Below are positions 38,771-49,006 of a stretch of 64,000 bases of DNA, piece by piece (the stretch's first letter is position 1; each line of letters opens with the position of its first letter). Made by a program: the position numbers and the translations under genes. The notes beneath the pieces are model-generated. The model did no database searches, had not been told where the DNA came from, and saw nothing but the letters and a program-made list of their open reading frames with translations. Source of the stretch: Takakia lepidozioides (lineage: Eukaryota; Streptophyta; Takakiopsida; Takakiales; Takakiaceae); NCBI GenBank assembly GCA_030704615.1, contig CM060736.1, forward strand, positions 85,012 through 149,011. Reading direction: 5' to 3'.

Positions 38771-41023
38771 TTATCCTACTGCAATGATTCTTGCTAGGAA
38801 GAACGCCCATGTTGTGGCAATCCCACCTGGAGGGTAATGAGCTACTCCTACGGCACGGCCTTGTGCAATACTCAGGGCTCTAGGCTGGATAGCAGGAGCA
38901 ACTTTTAATTTGTTGTGAGCCCGAACGATAGACTCGATAGGTTCTTGCCAATATCCACGGCCACTGAATGAGAACGTTAAGCTAAAAGCCCAAACAGAGT
39001 GAGCGCCCAGAGGTAAAGGACCATATGCGGATAATGAGGAACCATAAGATTGGATTACTTGAGATGCTTGTGCCCATAAGAAGTCACGAAGCCATCCATT
39101 AATGGTAATTGAACTTTGTGCGAAGTTTCCTCCTGTAATGTGAGTTACCACTCCTTGATCGCTTACACTACCCCGAACATCGGACTGCATTTTCCGGCTA
39201 AAATGAAAAATGACTACCGAAATTGCATTGTACATCCGAAATAAACCTAAGAAAACATGATCCCGAGCAGATACTTGACATGTTCCCCCCCTTCCAGGTC
39301 CATCACGAGGAGAACGAGAACCAGGATTAGCTTTATCAGGTATTAAACGAGAACTTCGAGCAAATGAAACACCTTTAGGTAGTATCGAGGCAGTTACATG
39401 GATAGTAAAAGCATGAATATGGTGCACCAAAAAGTCTGCCGTTCCTAATGGAATTGGTGATGGAGCTACTTTGCTACCTACTGCGACTAAATCACCACCT
39501 CCCCGGGTTAAACTGGTGCTTGCCGTTGCATTAGGAGCTGTTAAACCAGGTGCTAAAGCATGAGTATTTTGTACCCATTGAGCAAAAATAGGTTGTAATT
39601 GTATAGCAGTATCTGAAAACATGTCTTGGGGACGTCCCGAAGCACTCATAGTATCGTTATGGATATACAAACCGAAGCTATGGAAACCTGGAAAGATACA
39701 AGCCCAGTTAGGGTGTGATATTATTGCATCACGGTGTCGAAGAACACGATCTAATAAATTGTTGTATTGAGTTGTTGGATCATAATCTCTTACCATGGAA
39801 ATAGCTGCATGTGCAGCAGCTCCGACTATGGGAAACCCACCAATCCGCATGTGATGTGTAAACGGAGAAGGTTGAGTACCGTGATCAGTAGCTGGGTATG
39901 GATGAGGAGGCGTAGAATACATATGATGAGCTACCACAATAGTTAGAGAACCCAGCAGAGCCAGGTTAAGAGCTGATTGGGCATGCCACGAAGTAGTTAA
40001 AATCTCATAAAGACCTTTATGACCCTCACCTGTAAATGGACCTTTATGAGCTTCCAAAATTTCTTTTATGCTATGACCAATTCCAAAGTTAGTTCTATAC
40101 ATGTGACCAGCGACCAGAAAAAGAACTGCAATGGCTAAATGATGATGCGCCGTATCAGTCAGCCATGAACCTCCTGTAACTGGATTTAATCCTCCACGAA
40201 AGGTTGAAAAATCTGAATATTCTGACCGATCTAGGGTGAAGAATGGGGTTAATCCTTTAGCGAAACTTGGATAAAGTTGAGCTAAAAGATCGCGATTTAG
40301 AATGAATTCGTGAGGAAGCGGTATTTCTTTAGGATCTACCCCAGCATCTAAAAGTTGATTGATGGGTAAAGGAACGTGTACTTGGTGTCCCGCCCGGGAT
40401 AAAGAGCCTAGTCCTAATAACCCTGCTAAATGGTGGTTCAACATAGATTCCACGTTTTGAAACCAGGCTAATTTGGGAGCAGCTTTATGATAGTGAAACC
40501 ACCCAGCAAGAAGCATTAACGCCGCAAAAATCAATCCACCAATTGCAGTAGAATGAAGTTGTAATTCACTAGTTATTCCAGATGCTCGCCGAGGTTGGGG
40601 AAAGCCAGAGGTTATTTGTATTCCTTGAAAGCCTCCACCTACATCTCCATTCGGAATCTCTTGACCTACTATTGGCCGAACAACCTGAGCACTAGGTTTG
40701 ATGTGAGTAGGATCACTTGGCCATGCTTCGTGATTGGAAGAACGAGCTCCGTGAAAGTACATACCACTTAACCGAATAAAAATAATGGCTAGTTGACCGA
40801 AGTGAGCACTAAAGACTTTACGGGAAATTTCTTCCAAATCATTGGTATGGCTGTCGGAATCATGGGCATCAGCATGTGAGTTCCGAATCCAAGTGGTAGT
40901 ACTAGGACCCTTAGCTAGAGTCCTTGAAAAATGCCCTGGTTTAGCCCATTTTTCGAAAGAGGTTTTTACGGGATCCCTTTCCGCCACAATCTTGACTTCT
41001 GGTTCCGGTGAACGAATAGTCAT
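38771..41023 (-). CDS. psaA: Photosystem I P700 apoprotein A1
   Basis: Other half of the PSI reaction centre. ATG at 41023 gives 750 residues, [26 protein letters not shown], the standard start; the open frame upstream to 41107 is not conserved. GGGGAG-type leader AGGAGAAC lies before ATG. The FX block is encoded [12 protein letters not shown], with Arg in place of the first cluster-binding Cys (codon at 39305-39307), so editing is needed to bind the iron-sulfur cluster. The psaB start lies 25 bases downstream. Confidence 0.97.
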   Translation of the reverse strand: MTIRSPEPEVKIVAERDPVKTSFEKWAKPGHFSRTLAKGPSTTTWIRNSHADAHDSDSHTNDLEEISRKVFSAHFGQLAIIFIRLSGMYFHGARSSNHEAWPSDPTHIKPSAQVVRPIVGQEIPNGDVGGGFQGIQITSGFPQPRRASGITSELQLHSTAIGGLIFAALMLLAGWFHYHKAAPKLAWFQNVESMLNHHLAGLLGLGSLSRAGHQVHVPLPINQLLDAGVDPKEIPLPHEFILNRDLLAQLYPSFAKGLTPFFTLDRSEYSDFSTFRGGLNPVTGGSWLTDTAHHHLAIAVLFLVAGHMYRTNFGIGHSIKEILEAHKGPFTGEGHKGLYEILTTSWHAQSALNLALLGSLTIVVAHHMYSTPPHPYPATDHGTQPSPFTHHMRIGGFPIVGAAAHAAISMVRDYDPTTQYNNLLDRVLRHRDAIISHPNWACIFPGFHSFGLYIHNDTMSASGRPQDMFSDTAIQLQPIFAQWVQNTHALAPGLTAPNATASTSLTRGGGDLVAVGSKVAPSPIPLGTADFLVHHIHAFTIHVTASILPKGVSFARSSRLIPDKANPGSRSPRDGPGRGGTCQVSARDHVFLGLFRMYNAISVVIFHFSRKMQSDVRGSVSDQGVVTHITGGNFAQSSITINGWLRDFLWAQASQVIQSYGSSLSAYGPLPLGAHSVWAFSLTFSFSGRGYWQEPIESIVRAHNKLKVAPAIQPRALSIAQGRAVGVAHYPPGGIATTWAFFLARIIAVG

Positions 41024-41478
41024 CGAGGTTCTCCTCTCTTCAGACGAGGCATAGGAAAGACCCGCCAACGGTGAATAGTAAACTTCTGAGAGATATCTGT
41101 TATCCAACCTTCTTTTCTTCTCCCCCTCCCGGTTTATGACTGGAGCAACTATGATACAGAAGTTACCTAGGGCAGGTATTCAATTTCATTATGACACATC
41201 TTTCAGGTGCTTGATGGACCATATTGATTGGTTTCAATCACCTCTTCTCGCTAGATTAATATAACTATATTTAGTTATTTTATTTCCATTATTTAGTCAT
41301 TCTATTTAAATTAATAAAACAAAAAATTTCATTTGGATTTTCTCTTTTTTTTTTTATTTTATTAACAATCAATAAAAAATATTGATTGTTAATAATTGAT
41401 TGTTAATTAAATTTTAATAAATATTTTTTTTTTGAATCCAAAATTTCTAAGGATTTCCATAAATTATTTACTTCTATT
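41024..41478. other. psaA-ycf3 spacer
   Basis: About 450 bases. Contains the psaA leader and, at about 41355-41415, several copies of a TTGATTGTTAAT-like AT-rich word. No gene. Confidence 0.55.
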
Positions 41479-43435
41479 TCATACTTTAAAACGTCCCGTA
41501 ACTTTTAACCAATTTTGTGCTTCGATGTAATTGCTTGGAGCAAGTGATATAGCTTGTTTCCGATAATCAGCAGCTTGATCAAACCAAGCTTCAGACGTTT
41601 CAGGATCTCCTTGTTGAATGGCTCGTTCTCCTCGGTCGGGATAGGTTAACTTCGAAGAAAAGAGGTTCCTCCCCTTGGAACCGTACCTGAGAGTTTCCTA
41701 CCTCATACGGCTCGATCAAATATTTTCCAGTTTCTTTATGTACCTACCCCACGTCGATGAAAATAAATAAAATTAATATTTACTTTTTTTTTATTACGAA
41801 GTAAGTTGAAAATCTATAAATAATTAATGAAATAAGTTTCGAACTTGACTTTGAAGTAGGGGATACAAATTCTATCTTTTCTCCCACCGACAGAAGGAAT
41901 CAATCTAAAAATACTAAAATTTATATAAAGAGTTGAGTCTTTTCGAATGGTAACTATCTTACTTCTATATATCTTTCTCTAAGTACTTGATAATTATTAT
42001 CAAGTACTTCATCTCTTTGGGATCCGATACTACACCGCTGTTCAGTAGCTGATTGAGTCAACCTTATTACACAAGTTGGGTTTATATACACGAGTGGATC
42101 TCATACTCCCACTTATGTCTCTACAAGTAAACGGATTCTGTTGTATCAGCCCAAACTTTCAATAATGGATCTTTACGGTGCTTTTTGTTACAAGTTCAAA
42201 TACATTATCCATAGAGTATATAGGCTTCATTGATTCTTCCATGTTTGGACTTCGATGAAGAATTTTCTCTTTTTTCTACAGCTATTGAAGAACCATTACT
42301 GGACGGTACATATGTAGAAAGCCTCCGGTTCATCATTCGTGGTAGTTTCTAACTGACAGATTCTATAGTACAGATAGCCGCACGTAATGACAGATCACAG
42401 CCATATTGTTAAAAGCTTGTGGCGGGGATGGATTTCGCTCCGATGCCTGAAAATGATATTCCAAAGCTTTCGCATGTTCCCCATTACTCGTGTGAATAAG
42501 ACCTATGTTATATGGTATGTAACTTCGATCATAAGGGTCAATTTCTAAGCGCATAGCTTCGTAATAATTCTGTAAGGCTTCCGCATATTCTCCCTCAGAT
42601 TGAGCCGACATTCGTTACGGTCGTCCATTAATTACAAATGAGCTCCGTTTCGAAACCGTACATGGGATTCTCACCTCATACGGCTTCTCCTGCATGGTAC
42701 ATAGAAAGGGAAATAATCTATAGAACTTTTACGAAAAAAATTCTTACCCAACATGATAGACCATCAGGGGCTGGTGTCTTCACAACCAATCTCTAGCCAT
42801 CCTTCTTGCAAAGAGTATCTCCTTAAGACAAGCAGTTCGATTGCTGGAAGAAGTACAAACTTCAAAAATTTCTTTGTTCTTAACACCTTGTATTTTGTAA
42901 GGATTAGCTACTTCGACAATCTCCGGTGGTTATATGGGTACCCAAAATACAAATGAGATGGAGGTTTGTTGTCCTAACCATATATCTGTCACTAGCGATC
43001 ACAGAAGCATGATGCATATGAAATATAACGGAGTTTTTGTGTTGTCGATTTCTACACGTAGTGCTTTTCCCACTATGTATGCTTATGAAACAAGTTATAA
43101 CAAGTTTATTCATAGCTTAAACCTCTTGCTTAACACTTCAATTCCCAAGAGATTGAAGCGTCTGAGGCTACATTGACCGAGGGTACACGACAGAAGGAAT
43201 TGTTTTTCTTTCTAAACTCACCTTCACTAAGCGTAAGTTTCATGTAATTAGATATTATCATGTTTTATCCCGTATCAATTTGTTTCAGGGTTTATAAAAG
43301 TCAAATCGCACCATCTCTGTAATAAGTAAATGCTTCTTTTTCCCTTCGAGTAGTCGGGATTATTCGCAATGGAATATCTGCAACAATTGTGAAAGTTTTA
43401 TCAATAAAATTATCATTTCTTTGAGATCTAGGCAT
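41479..43435 (-). CDS. ycf3: Photosystem I assembly protein Ycf3, three exons
   Basis: TPR-repeat chaperone for PSI assembly, stromal and thylakoid-associated. Exons on the minus strand: 43312-43435 ([21 protein letters not shown]...YYRDG), 42384-42613 ([20 protein letters not shown]...AVICHY) and 41479-41634 ([10 protein letters not shown]...[10 protein letters not shown]). Joined, 169 residues, the normal size. Junctions DG-MSAQ and ICHY-RGE match the family, with GTGCG at both 5' splice sites and AC at both 3' ends. Three TPR units lie in exons 2 and 3. Confidence 0.94.
41635..42383 (-). other. ycf3 intron 2 (group II)
   Basis: 749 bases, starts GTGCG, ends CCCGAC. Domain V is visible at about 41676-41712 (GAGCCGTATGAGGTAGG ... 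GGTACGGTTCC on the minus strand). Confidence 0.88.
42614..43311 (-). other. ycf3 intron 1 (group II)
   Basis: 698 bases, starts GTGCG, ends GTAAC. Domain V at about 42650-42690 (GAAGCCGTATGAGGTGAG ... TGTACGGTTTC on the minus strand). Confidence 0.88.
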
Positions 43436-43667
43436 AGTTAGTTATAAATCCATTATTTTTTTACCATTCTATTTCTTCTTTCGGGAATAGAACCATTAAG
43501 AAGATGATTTTATGGAAAGAAAAAAAAAAATACCATATTTTTTTTCTACTAATTGATTCCAATTAATTATAGAATGGTTTTGAATCTTAATTTATTTTGG
43601 TACATATCAGAAATAATTGATTGATTCAAAACGAATAAAGAAGAAATTAAAGAAATGATATGGTTCC

Positions 43668-43722
<55 letters not shown>

Positions 43723-44173
43723 ATATATCATTTCATCTTTTTTTTCAGTAATTTTAACAAAATTTTTTGAAACTGTTGGGATTCTTGCAATAATAATAAC
43801 AGGTTTTATGTATTTCTATTTATTGAACATTCCTAACTACGATAAATGGAGGAGAAAACTGATATGTTAAGTTCTTTCATTCTAATAAAGTTCATTTATT
43901 TTTCCATTTCCGATAATCCTATTTGAATCATATCTGAATCATAAAGAAAAATGAATTTGTTAAAGCCTTTGAATATATCTCGATTATTCGAGTAAATGAG
44001 GAAGGGTAATAAAAATAAATTACTTTTTCTTTAGATTTTTAAACCTGAATATTTCTACTATTCTTTCCTCCTTTCCCATTAGAAGCATACCTAAATAGGT
44101 TCCCAATATTAACAATTACTAAAAAAGACTTGCTATTCTAGAAACTTGTGGACTAGAATCGGGAAGTACTTTG
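43436..44173. other. ycf3-trnS spacer
   Basis: About 740 bases between the 5' ends of divergent ycf3 and trnS-GGA. Dominated by A/T runs and a long TA microsatellite. No gene. Confidence 0.6.
43671..43711. repeat. TA microsatellite
   Basis: An uninterrupted run of about 20 TA units, followed after one G by a further short TA run. Confidence 0.9.
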
Positions 44174-44260
44174 GGAAAGATGGCCGAGTGGTCTAAGGCG
44201 TAACATTGGAAATGCTATGTAGGCTTTTGTCTACCGAGGGTTCGAATCCCTCTCTTTCCG
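44174..44260 (+). tRNA. trnS-GGA: tRNA-Ser (GGA)
   Basis: 87-base class II tRNA GGAAAGATGGCCGAGTGG, anticodon GGA in TTGGAAA, long variable arm. Confidence 0.95.
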
Positions 44261-44605
44261 TATCTCCATTTTTTCTCATCATATATCTAATTATATCGTT
44301 ACTATTGCTTTATCTAATTGAGAAATCCAATTCAGAAGAAACTAAAATTGGATTCGATACGAAAAAAAGGTATATAAAGAATTATAATCTGCTCTTCTTC
44401 TATATCTACCATCTCCTCTTCATCCTAATATACGGGGTACATGAAACTTCCATGAAAAATGGACCTATGAAACTTGTAGTGGGATAAAAATTAAAGATGA
44501 GGAAGAAGTTACAATGGGATTCTCGTCTGAAGTTTCGTAAAACACTTTTATTCATCTGAGAAGAACCCATAGAGAAAATTTGGTTTCAACATTATTTTCT
44601 CTATT
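44261..44605. other. trnS-rps4 spacer
   Basis: About 345 bases between converging genes. No gene seen; the open frame that runs out of trnS is chance. Confidence 0.55.
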
Positions 44606-45214
44606 TCAAGCTTGACGAGAATAGTATTCCACAACTAACAATTCATTTATTTTTAAACCAATTGATTCACGATCTATTATTTGATTAACCAATCCCCTTT
44701 TTTGTGAAGAATTAAGAGTTAAATGGTTCGGCATTTCTGATTTCTGAGAGCAATCCATATTTTTTGTTATTACAGCTTGAGATTTTTGTCGATCCTTCGT
44801 AGTAATAAAATCTTGGGGTTTACAACGAAAACTTGGTATGTTTACTGTACGATCATTTACCAATATGTGTCGATGATTCACCAATTGTCTTGCTCCAGGA
44901 ATAGTAGGAGCCATACCCAATCGAAAAATGACATTATCTAAACGCATTTCCAGCAATTGTAACGAAACTTGACCCGTTGATCCTTTAGCTCTTCTAGCAA
45001 TACGAACATATTTGAGTAATTGTCGCTCTGTTACTCCATGATGAAAACGCAATTTTTGTTTTTCCTCCAAACGAATACGATACTGAGAAATTTTTTTATT
45101 AGATGTAGATTGGTTGATATAACCAGATTTTGACTGGGGTGTTTTATTAGTTAGTCCTGGTGAAGCCCCCAGACGACGTATTACCCTCACACGAGGTCCT
45201 CGGTAACGGGACGT
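44606..45214 (-). CDS. rps4: 30S ribosomal protein S4
   Basis: Assembly-initiating small-subunit protein uS4 with a C-terminal S4 RNA-binding domain ([33 protein letters not shown]). Begun at ACG (45212-45214) it reads [11 protein letters not shown] and has 202 residues, the family length. The first in-frame ATG-like start inside would drop eight conserved residues. AAGGAG 6 bases upstream supports ACG edited to AUG. Confidence 0.95.
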   Translation of the reverse strand, partial: TSRYRGPRVRVIRRLGASPGLTNKTPQSKSGYINQSTSNKKISQYRIRLEEKQKLRFHHGVTERQLLKYVRIARRAKGSTGQVSLQLLEMRLDNVIFRLGMAPTIPGARQLVNHRHILVNDRTVNIPSFRCKPQDFITTKDRQKSQAVITKNMDCSQKSEMPNHLTLNSSQKRGLVNQIIDRESIGLKINELLVVEYYSRQA

Positions 45215-45602
45215 AAAAACTCCTTATTTTACAAAAGAAGTAGTAAAAGAAATAATATAAACTATCCAAATCAAAATACAAGATTTTTTTTTGCATTTGG
45301 AAAAAAAAGATATATTTTTTCAGTTGACATTACTTCCAAATTTTTCATTTGAAACAACCATATATATTTTTTTTTTTTCCTTCACAAAATTCTATTTCGG
45401 TTTAAAGATATCATGACATATGAAACAAAGCAAGAAAAAATAGTATTATTTTTTTATAACAAAATTTGGGGTTTACTATTTCTACTAATTCCTGGATCCG
45501 ATAACGAATAGAAACGAATAAAAAAGCTTTTTCATTTCTTAATCTTTCGATAAACTACTATTGGTTGGAGTCGTGACGGAAAATGAGAGGGAATAAGTAA
45601 AA
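45215..45602. other. rps4-trnT spacer
   Basis: About 390 AT-rich bases with T and A runs; no gene. Confidence 0.55.
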
Positions 45603-45675
45603 AGCCCGCTATCGGAGTCGAACCGATGACCATCGCATTACAAGTGCGGTGCTCTGACCTCTGAGCTAAGCAGGC
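45603..45675 (-). tRNA. trnT-UGU: tRNA-Thr (UGU)
   Basis: 73-base cloverleaf on the minus strand, GCCTGCTTAGCTCAGAGG, anticodon loop CTTGTAA. Confidence 0.95.
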
Positions 45676-46083
45676 TCCATGAAAATGAAGAATTTTGAAA
45701 TTGAACTATGTTTTTTTATAGTGAAATAAAATATTTTTGATAACTCATATTCATATTATTATTATATCTACAACAGCTCGATAATGCAATAAAAAATGAT
45801 TGCATTTGGAAATAATTTTGATTTTGATTACTGATGAAAAAAGAAAGGGGAAATTTTCTTCAAAAAAAAGAGAGAAAAGAAAATCCATTTCTTTCATCAA
45901 CTACGTAAAATAAGAAGTATTGCATAAAACCTTAAAAGATACTATAATTATTATGGTAACCATAGAGATGATGAAACAAAAAAATATATATATCTTCTTT
46001 GTTTTTGTTATGGTCTAATGGATTAGTTGAAACGAAACTCAAGTAGGAAACGATATTACAACTTTTTCTCTCGGGGAAAAAGG
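45676..46083. other. trnT-trnL spacer
   Basis: About 400 AT-rich bases between divergent tRNA genes; no gene seen. Confidence 0.55.
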
Positions 46084-46637
46084 GGGGGTATGGCGGAATT
46101 GGTAGACGCTGCGGACTCGATCGATTTGAGCCTTGGTAGAAAAACTTACTAAGTGCTAGCTTTCAGATTCAGGGAAACCTAGGTTGAAGAAAATATAGGC
46201 AATCCTGAGCCAAATCCTATTCCCACGAATGGGGTAGGTGCAGAGACTCGATGGAAGCTATCCTAACGAATAATAACCTTTTGACCCCATAGCTCATTCG
46301 TAGAAATAGATAAAAAATCTTCGAGTTATTTATCGAATAAACATACTATTCATATATTAGTAAAAAAAACCGATTTTTTTATTTGTCTCATTATTAATAA
46401 GATACTTATATCGATTGAAAGTTTCGAAAATTACTGATTACTCAACGGTATGTTAGGTCATTCATTCAAGTAAAAAAAAATGAATCATTTCATCGATATT
46501 TTTATCTATTGAATGATTAGGCGAGGATAAAGATAGAGTCCAGTTTCACATGTTGGTTCCAGCAGCAACGTAAATCGTAGCAAAAAGAAAATCCGTTGGC
46601 TTTATAGACCGTGAGGGTTCAAGTCCCTCTACCCCCA
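46084..46637 (+). tRNA. trnL-UAA: tRNA-Leu (UAA after editing; encoded CAA), group I intron
   Basis: Exon 1 46084-46118 (GGGGGTATGGCGGAATTGG...CGGACTC) and exon 2 46588-46637 (AAAATCCGTTGG...CTACCCCCA), 85 bases joined. The intron interrupts the anticodon after its first base. That base is C (46118), not T, so the gene encodes a CAA anticodon and must be edited to UAA to read UUA. From memory, exactly this edit is reported for Takakia lepidozioides. Confidence 0.95.
46119..46587 (+). other. trnL group I intron
   Basis: 469 bases, the ancient cyanobacterial-type group I intron. The conserved GGGAAACCTAGG-like P element (about 46172-46185), GGTGCAGAGACTCGATGG (about 46236-46253) and terminal G are present. 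The usual U.G pair at the 5' splice site would be C.G before editing at 46118. Confidence 0.92.
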
Positions 46638-46851
46638 TGGAGAGAAAAGAGAAAGAAGTTCTATTGAAGATTTACTGTTTCTGTTTGATGAAAAAGAAAT
46701 ATATTACTACTCAATATTCTATTTCTATATGCCACGACTGTACCGCCAACGGAATTTCGAAATCATGTTTCTATCTCTTTTCATTGACACAAGTTCATAT
46801 TCTATGTTAGGATAATTCAAATGATATGTTGGGATAATTCAAATGGGAAGA

Positions 46852-46856
46852 GCCGG

Positions 46857-46899
<43 letters not shown>

Positions 46900-46924
46900 A
46901 CCAGTTCAAATCTGGTTCCTGGCA
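46852..46924 (+). tRNA. trnF-GAA: tRNA-Phe (GAA)
   Basis: 73-base cloverleaf GCCGGGATAGCTCAGTTGG, anticodon loop CTGAAAA, ending TCCTGGCA. Confidence 0.95.
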
Positions 46925-47327
46925 TACTATATACTATAAAGTGTAAAAATCGGTGGATTCTCAGAATTACCGTATATTTGTTTCCCTTCCCGAAGAACTG
47001 AGAAGGGAAAAGATAAAAAAAAAGCGCTTTTCTTTTCTCGAAATCAATGGGAATTTCTAAAAATCTTTACTAATTGGAATAACTTCGAGTCAAAAATTAC
47101 TTTTATTTCTTGCATATGTCGTATAGTGCGTAGTACTTGATTTAAGACACATAAATAAATTATTTCTATTGAATTTATTTATGTGTCTTGTCCCTCCTAA
47201 GTAGATAGGATTTATATCCCCTGTCACTAGGAGAAACCCCTTTCCATAATTCCATTTCGGGAGGATGAATAGATATGATTAGTTTTTCAACCTCTAAATT
47301 CCATAGCAAATCCTGTTATTATTTATG
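46925..47327. other. trnF-ndhJ spacer
   Basis: About 400 bases between converging genes; holds a perfect hairpin at 47146-47187 and no gene. Confidence 0.6.
47146..47187. terminator. perfect hairpin between trnF and ndhJ
   Basis: GACACATAAATAAATT and its exact complement (16-base arms, 10-base loop). It can serve as 3' stem for the ndhC-K-J transcript. Confidence 0.7.
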
Positions 47328-47837
47328 TCAATATGCATCTTGTAGCTCATAGAAATTAGGTACAATGTAATCTTTGCGTAAAGGCCAACCGATCCAACTA
47401 GCGGGCATCAATATACGTTTAAGATGCGGATGACTTTCGTGAGAAATTCCCAACATATCATAAGATTCCCGTTCCTGAAAATCAGCACTTTTCCAGATCC
47501 AGAAAACAGATGGAATTTCAGGATTTTGCCTCGATACAAAAACTTTTATACATACCTCTTCGGGTTGATCTGCATTGTCTTGTACTTTCGTAAAGTGATA
47601 TACACTAGCTAGTAGTCCCCCTGGCGCTACGTCATAAGCACATTGGGAACGGAGATAGTTAGAGCCATAAACATATAAAGCTACCGCTACGGAAAGCCAA
47701 TCCTCAGATCTAATTTGTAAAGTTTCTACACCTTGGTAATCGAAACCCAAAGGTCTATGAGCTAATCTATGTTTCGCTAGCCAAGCAGATAATCGACCCT
47801 GCATTTCAGTAGTATTATTCGTAGAAGTATCTAACAT
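47328..47837 (-). CDS. ndhJ: NDH complex subunit J
   Basis: Hydrophilic arm subunit (complex I 30-kDa/NuoC type) of the thylakoid NDH complex, which carries cyclic electron flow from ferredoxin. 169 codons, normal. Conserved blocks [42 protein letters not shown] and [21 protein letters not shown]. Last gene of ndhC-ndhK-ndhJ. Confidence 0.96.
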   Translation of the reverse strand: MLDTSTNNTTEMQGRLSAWLAKHRLAHRPLGFDYQGVETLQIRSEDWLSVAVALYVYGSNYLRSQCAYDVAPGGLLASVYHFTKVQDNADQPEEVCIKVFVSRQNPEIPSVFWIWKSADFQERESYDMLGISHESHPHLKRILMPASWIGWPLRKDYIVPNFYELQDAY

Positions 47838-47873
47838 ATTAGATTTTTTTGAATTTCTTATTATATTTTTCGC

Positions 47874-48653
47874 TCATTTCTCCGAAAATTCCTCCTCATC
47901 ATTTCCATATTCCGGAGAGGATACTGAATCACTATATTTCTGAATTGTTTTAGAAGTTATCTCCGAAGTTGAATTAAGTTGAGATTTTGGAAACTTATGG
48001 TGTAAATGTTCACCACATCGCTCGGTACTAAGAGTAGGTATAAACTGAAATTGATGATTCAACGTCAAATACCTATTTCCTCGTCGAAGCTTAGTTCTAT
48101 CCCCATATGTCTCCTGAGCCACTTTTTTACGAAGTTTTATTATAGCATCTATAATAGCTTCTGGTTTCGGTGGACAACCAGGTAAATAAATATCTACAGG
48201 AATCAATTTATCTACTCCACGAACAGTACTATAAGAATCTGTACTAAACATACCTCCCGTGATGGTACATGCTCCCGTAGCAATAACATATTTAGGCTCA
48301 GGCATTTGTTCGTATAGTCTTACCAGAGACGGAGCCATTTTCGTGGTTACAGTGCCAGCCGTTGTTACGGGGTCAGCTTGTCTAGGACTAGATCTTGGTA
48401 CCAAACCGTAGCGATCGAAGTCGAATCGCGAACCGATTAATGAAGCAAATTCGATGAAACAACGACTAGTACCGTGGAGAAGTGGCCATAGACTGGAAAG
48501 CCTAGCCCAATTTGAGAAATCATTGAAGGTAGTTAGAATAATTGAATTTGGAGTTGTTTGATCAAGTAAAGATGACTCTATAGAATTTATAAGTGGCTTC
48601 ATAGAATTCTCGATTTTATTTTCACAATTTAAATATTTGGAAACTAAGACCAT
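47874..48653 (-). CDS. ndhK: NDH complex subunit K
   Basis: Iron-sulfur subunit (NuoB type) of the NDH complex, carrying the N2-like 4Fe-4S cluster. The start is taken at 48653 ([13 protein letters not shown]), giving 259 residues and a 10-base overlap with ndhC, the usual arrangement; an ATG at 48674 is also open. The cluster block is encoded [19 protein letters not shown] where the family has GTSCCFIEF, so one ligand Cys comes from editing of CGT at 48462-48464. Other motifs: [33 protein letters not shown] and [10 protein letters not shown]. Confidence 0.93.
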   Translation of the reverse strand: MVLVSKYLNCENKIENSMKPLINSIESSLLDQTTPNSIILTTFNDFSNWARLSSLWPLLHGTSRCFIEFASLIGSRFDFDRYGLVPRSSPRQADPVTTAGTVTTKMAPSLVRLYEQMPEPKYVIATGACTITGGMFSTDSYSTVRGVDKLIPVDIYLPGCPPKPEAIIDAIIKLRKKVAQETYGDRTKLRRGNRYLTLNHQFQFIPTLSTERCGEHLHHKFPKSQLNSTSEITSKTIQKYSDSVSSPEYGNDEEEFSEK

Positions 48654-49006
48654 TCCGATGCTCCTTTCCGCCACGCATAAACCGAACCAATGATTGAAAT
48701 AGACACGAAAATCGACGCTTCGATAAAAGCAGATATACCCAATTCATTAAAACTCATAGCCCATGGATAGAGAGAAACTGTTTCTACATCGAAAGTAACA
48801 AGAACTGAGGCAAACATGTAATAACGAATATGGAATTGGATCCAAGCATCTCCCATTGGTTCTATACCTGATTCATAACTAGTAAATTTTTCTGGTCCCT
48901 CACTAACAGGTGCTATAATTTTGGAAATAGAAAAAGCTGTTATAGGAATAAGACTAGTTATTAGCAAAAAAATCCAAAGAGAATCGTTTTTGGGAAGTAA
49001 GAACAT
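48644..49006 (-). CDS. ndhC: NDH complex subunit C
   Basis: Membrane subunit (NuoA type) of the NDH complex, 120 residues from ATG at 49006: [21 protein letters not shown] ... [21 protein letters not shown] ... [15 protein letters not shown]. The open frame upstream to 49132 is not conserved. First gene of the ndhC-K-J operon. Confidence 0.95.
   Translation of the reverse strand: MFLLPKNDSLWIFLLITSLIPITAFSISKIIAPVSEGPEKFTSYESGIEPMGDAWIQFHIRYYMFASVLVTFDVETVSLYPWAMSFNELGISAFIEASIFVSISIIGSVYAWRKGASEWS

Noticed and set aside
43671-43711. TA run as a CRISPR or tandem-repeat locus
   Set aside because: A simple dinucleotide repeat with no spacers; no CRISPR array anywhere in the window.
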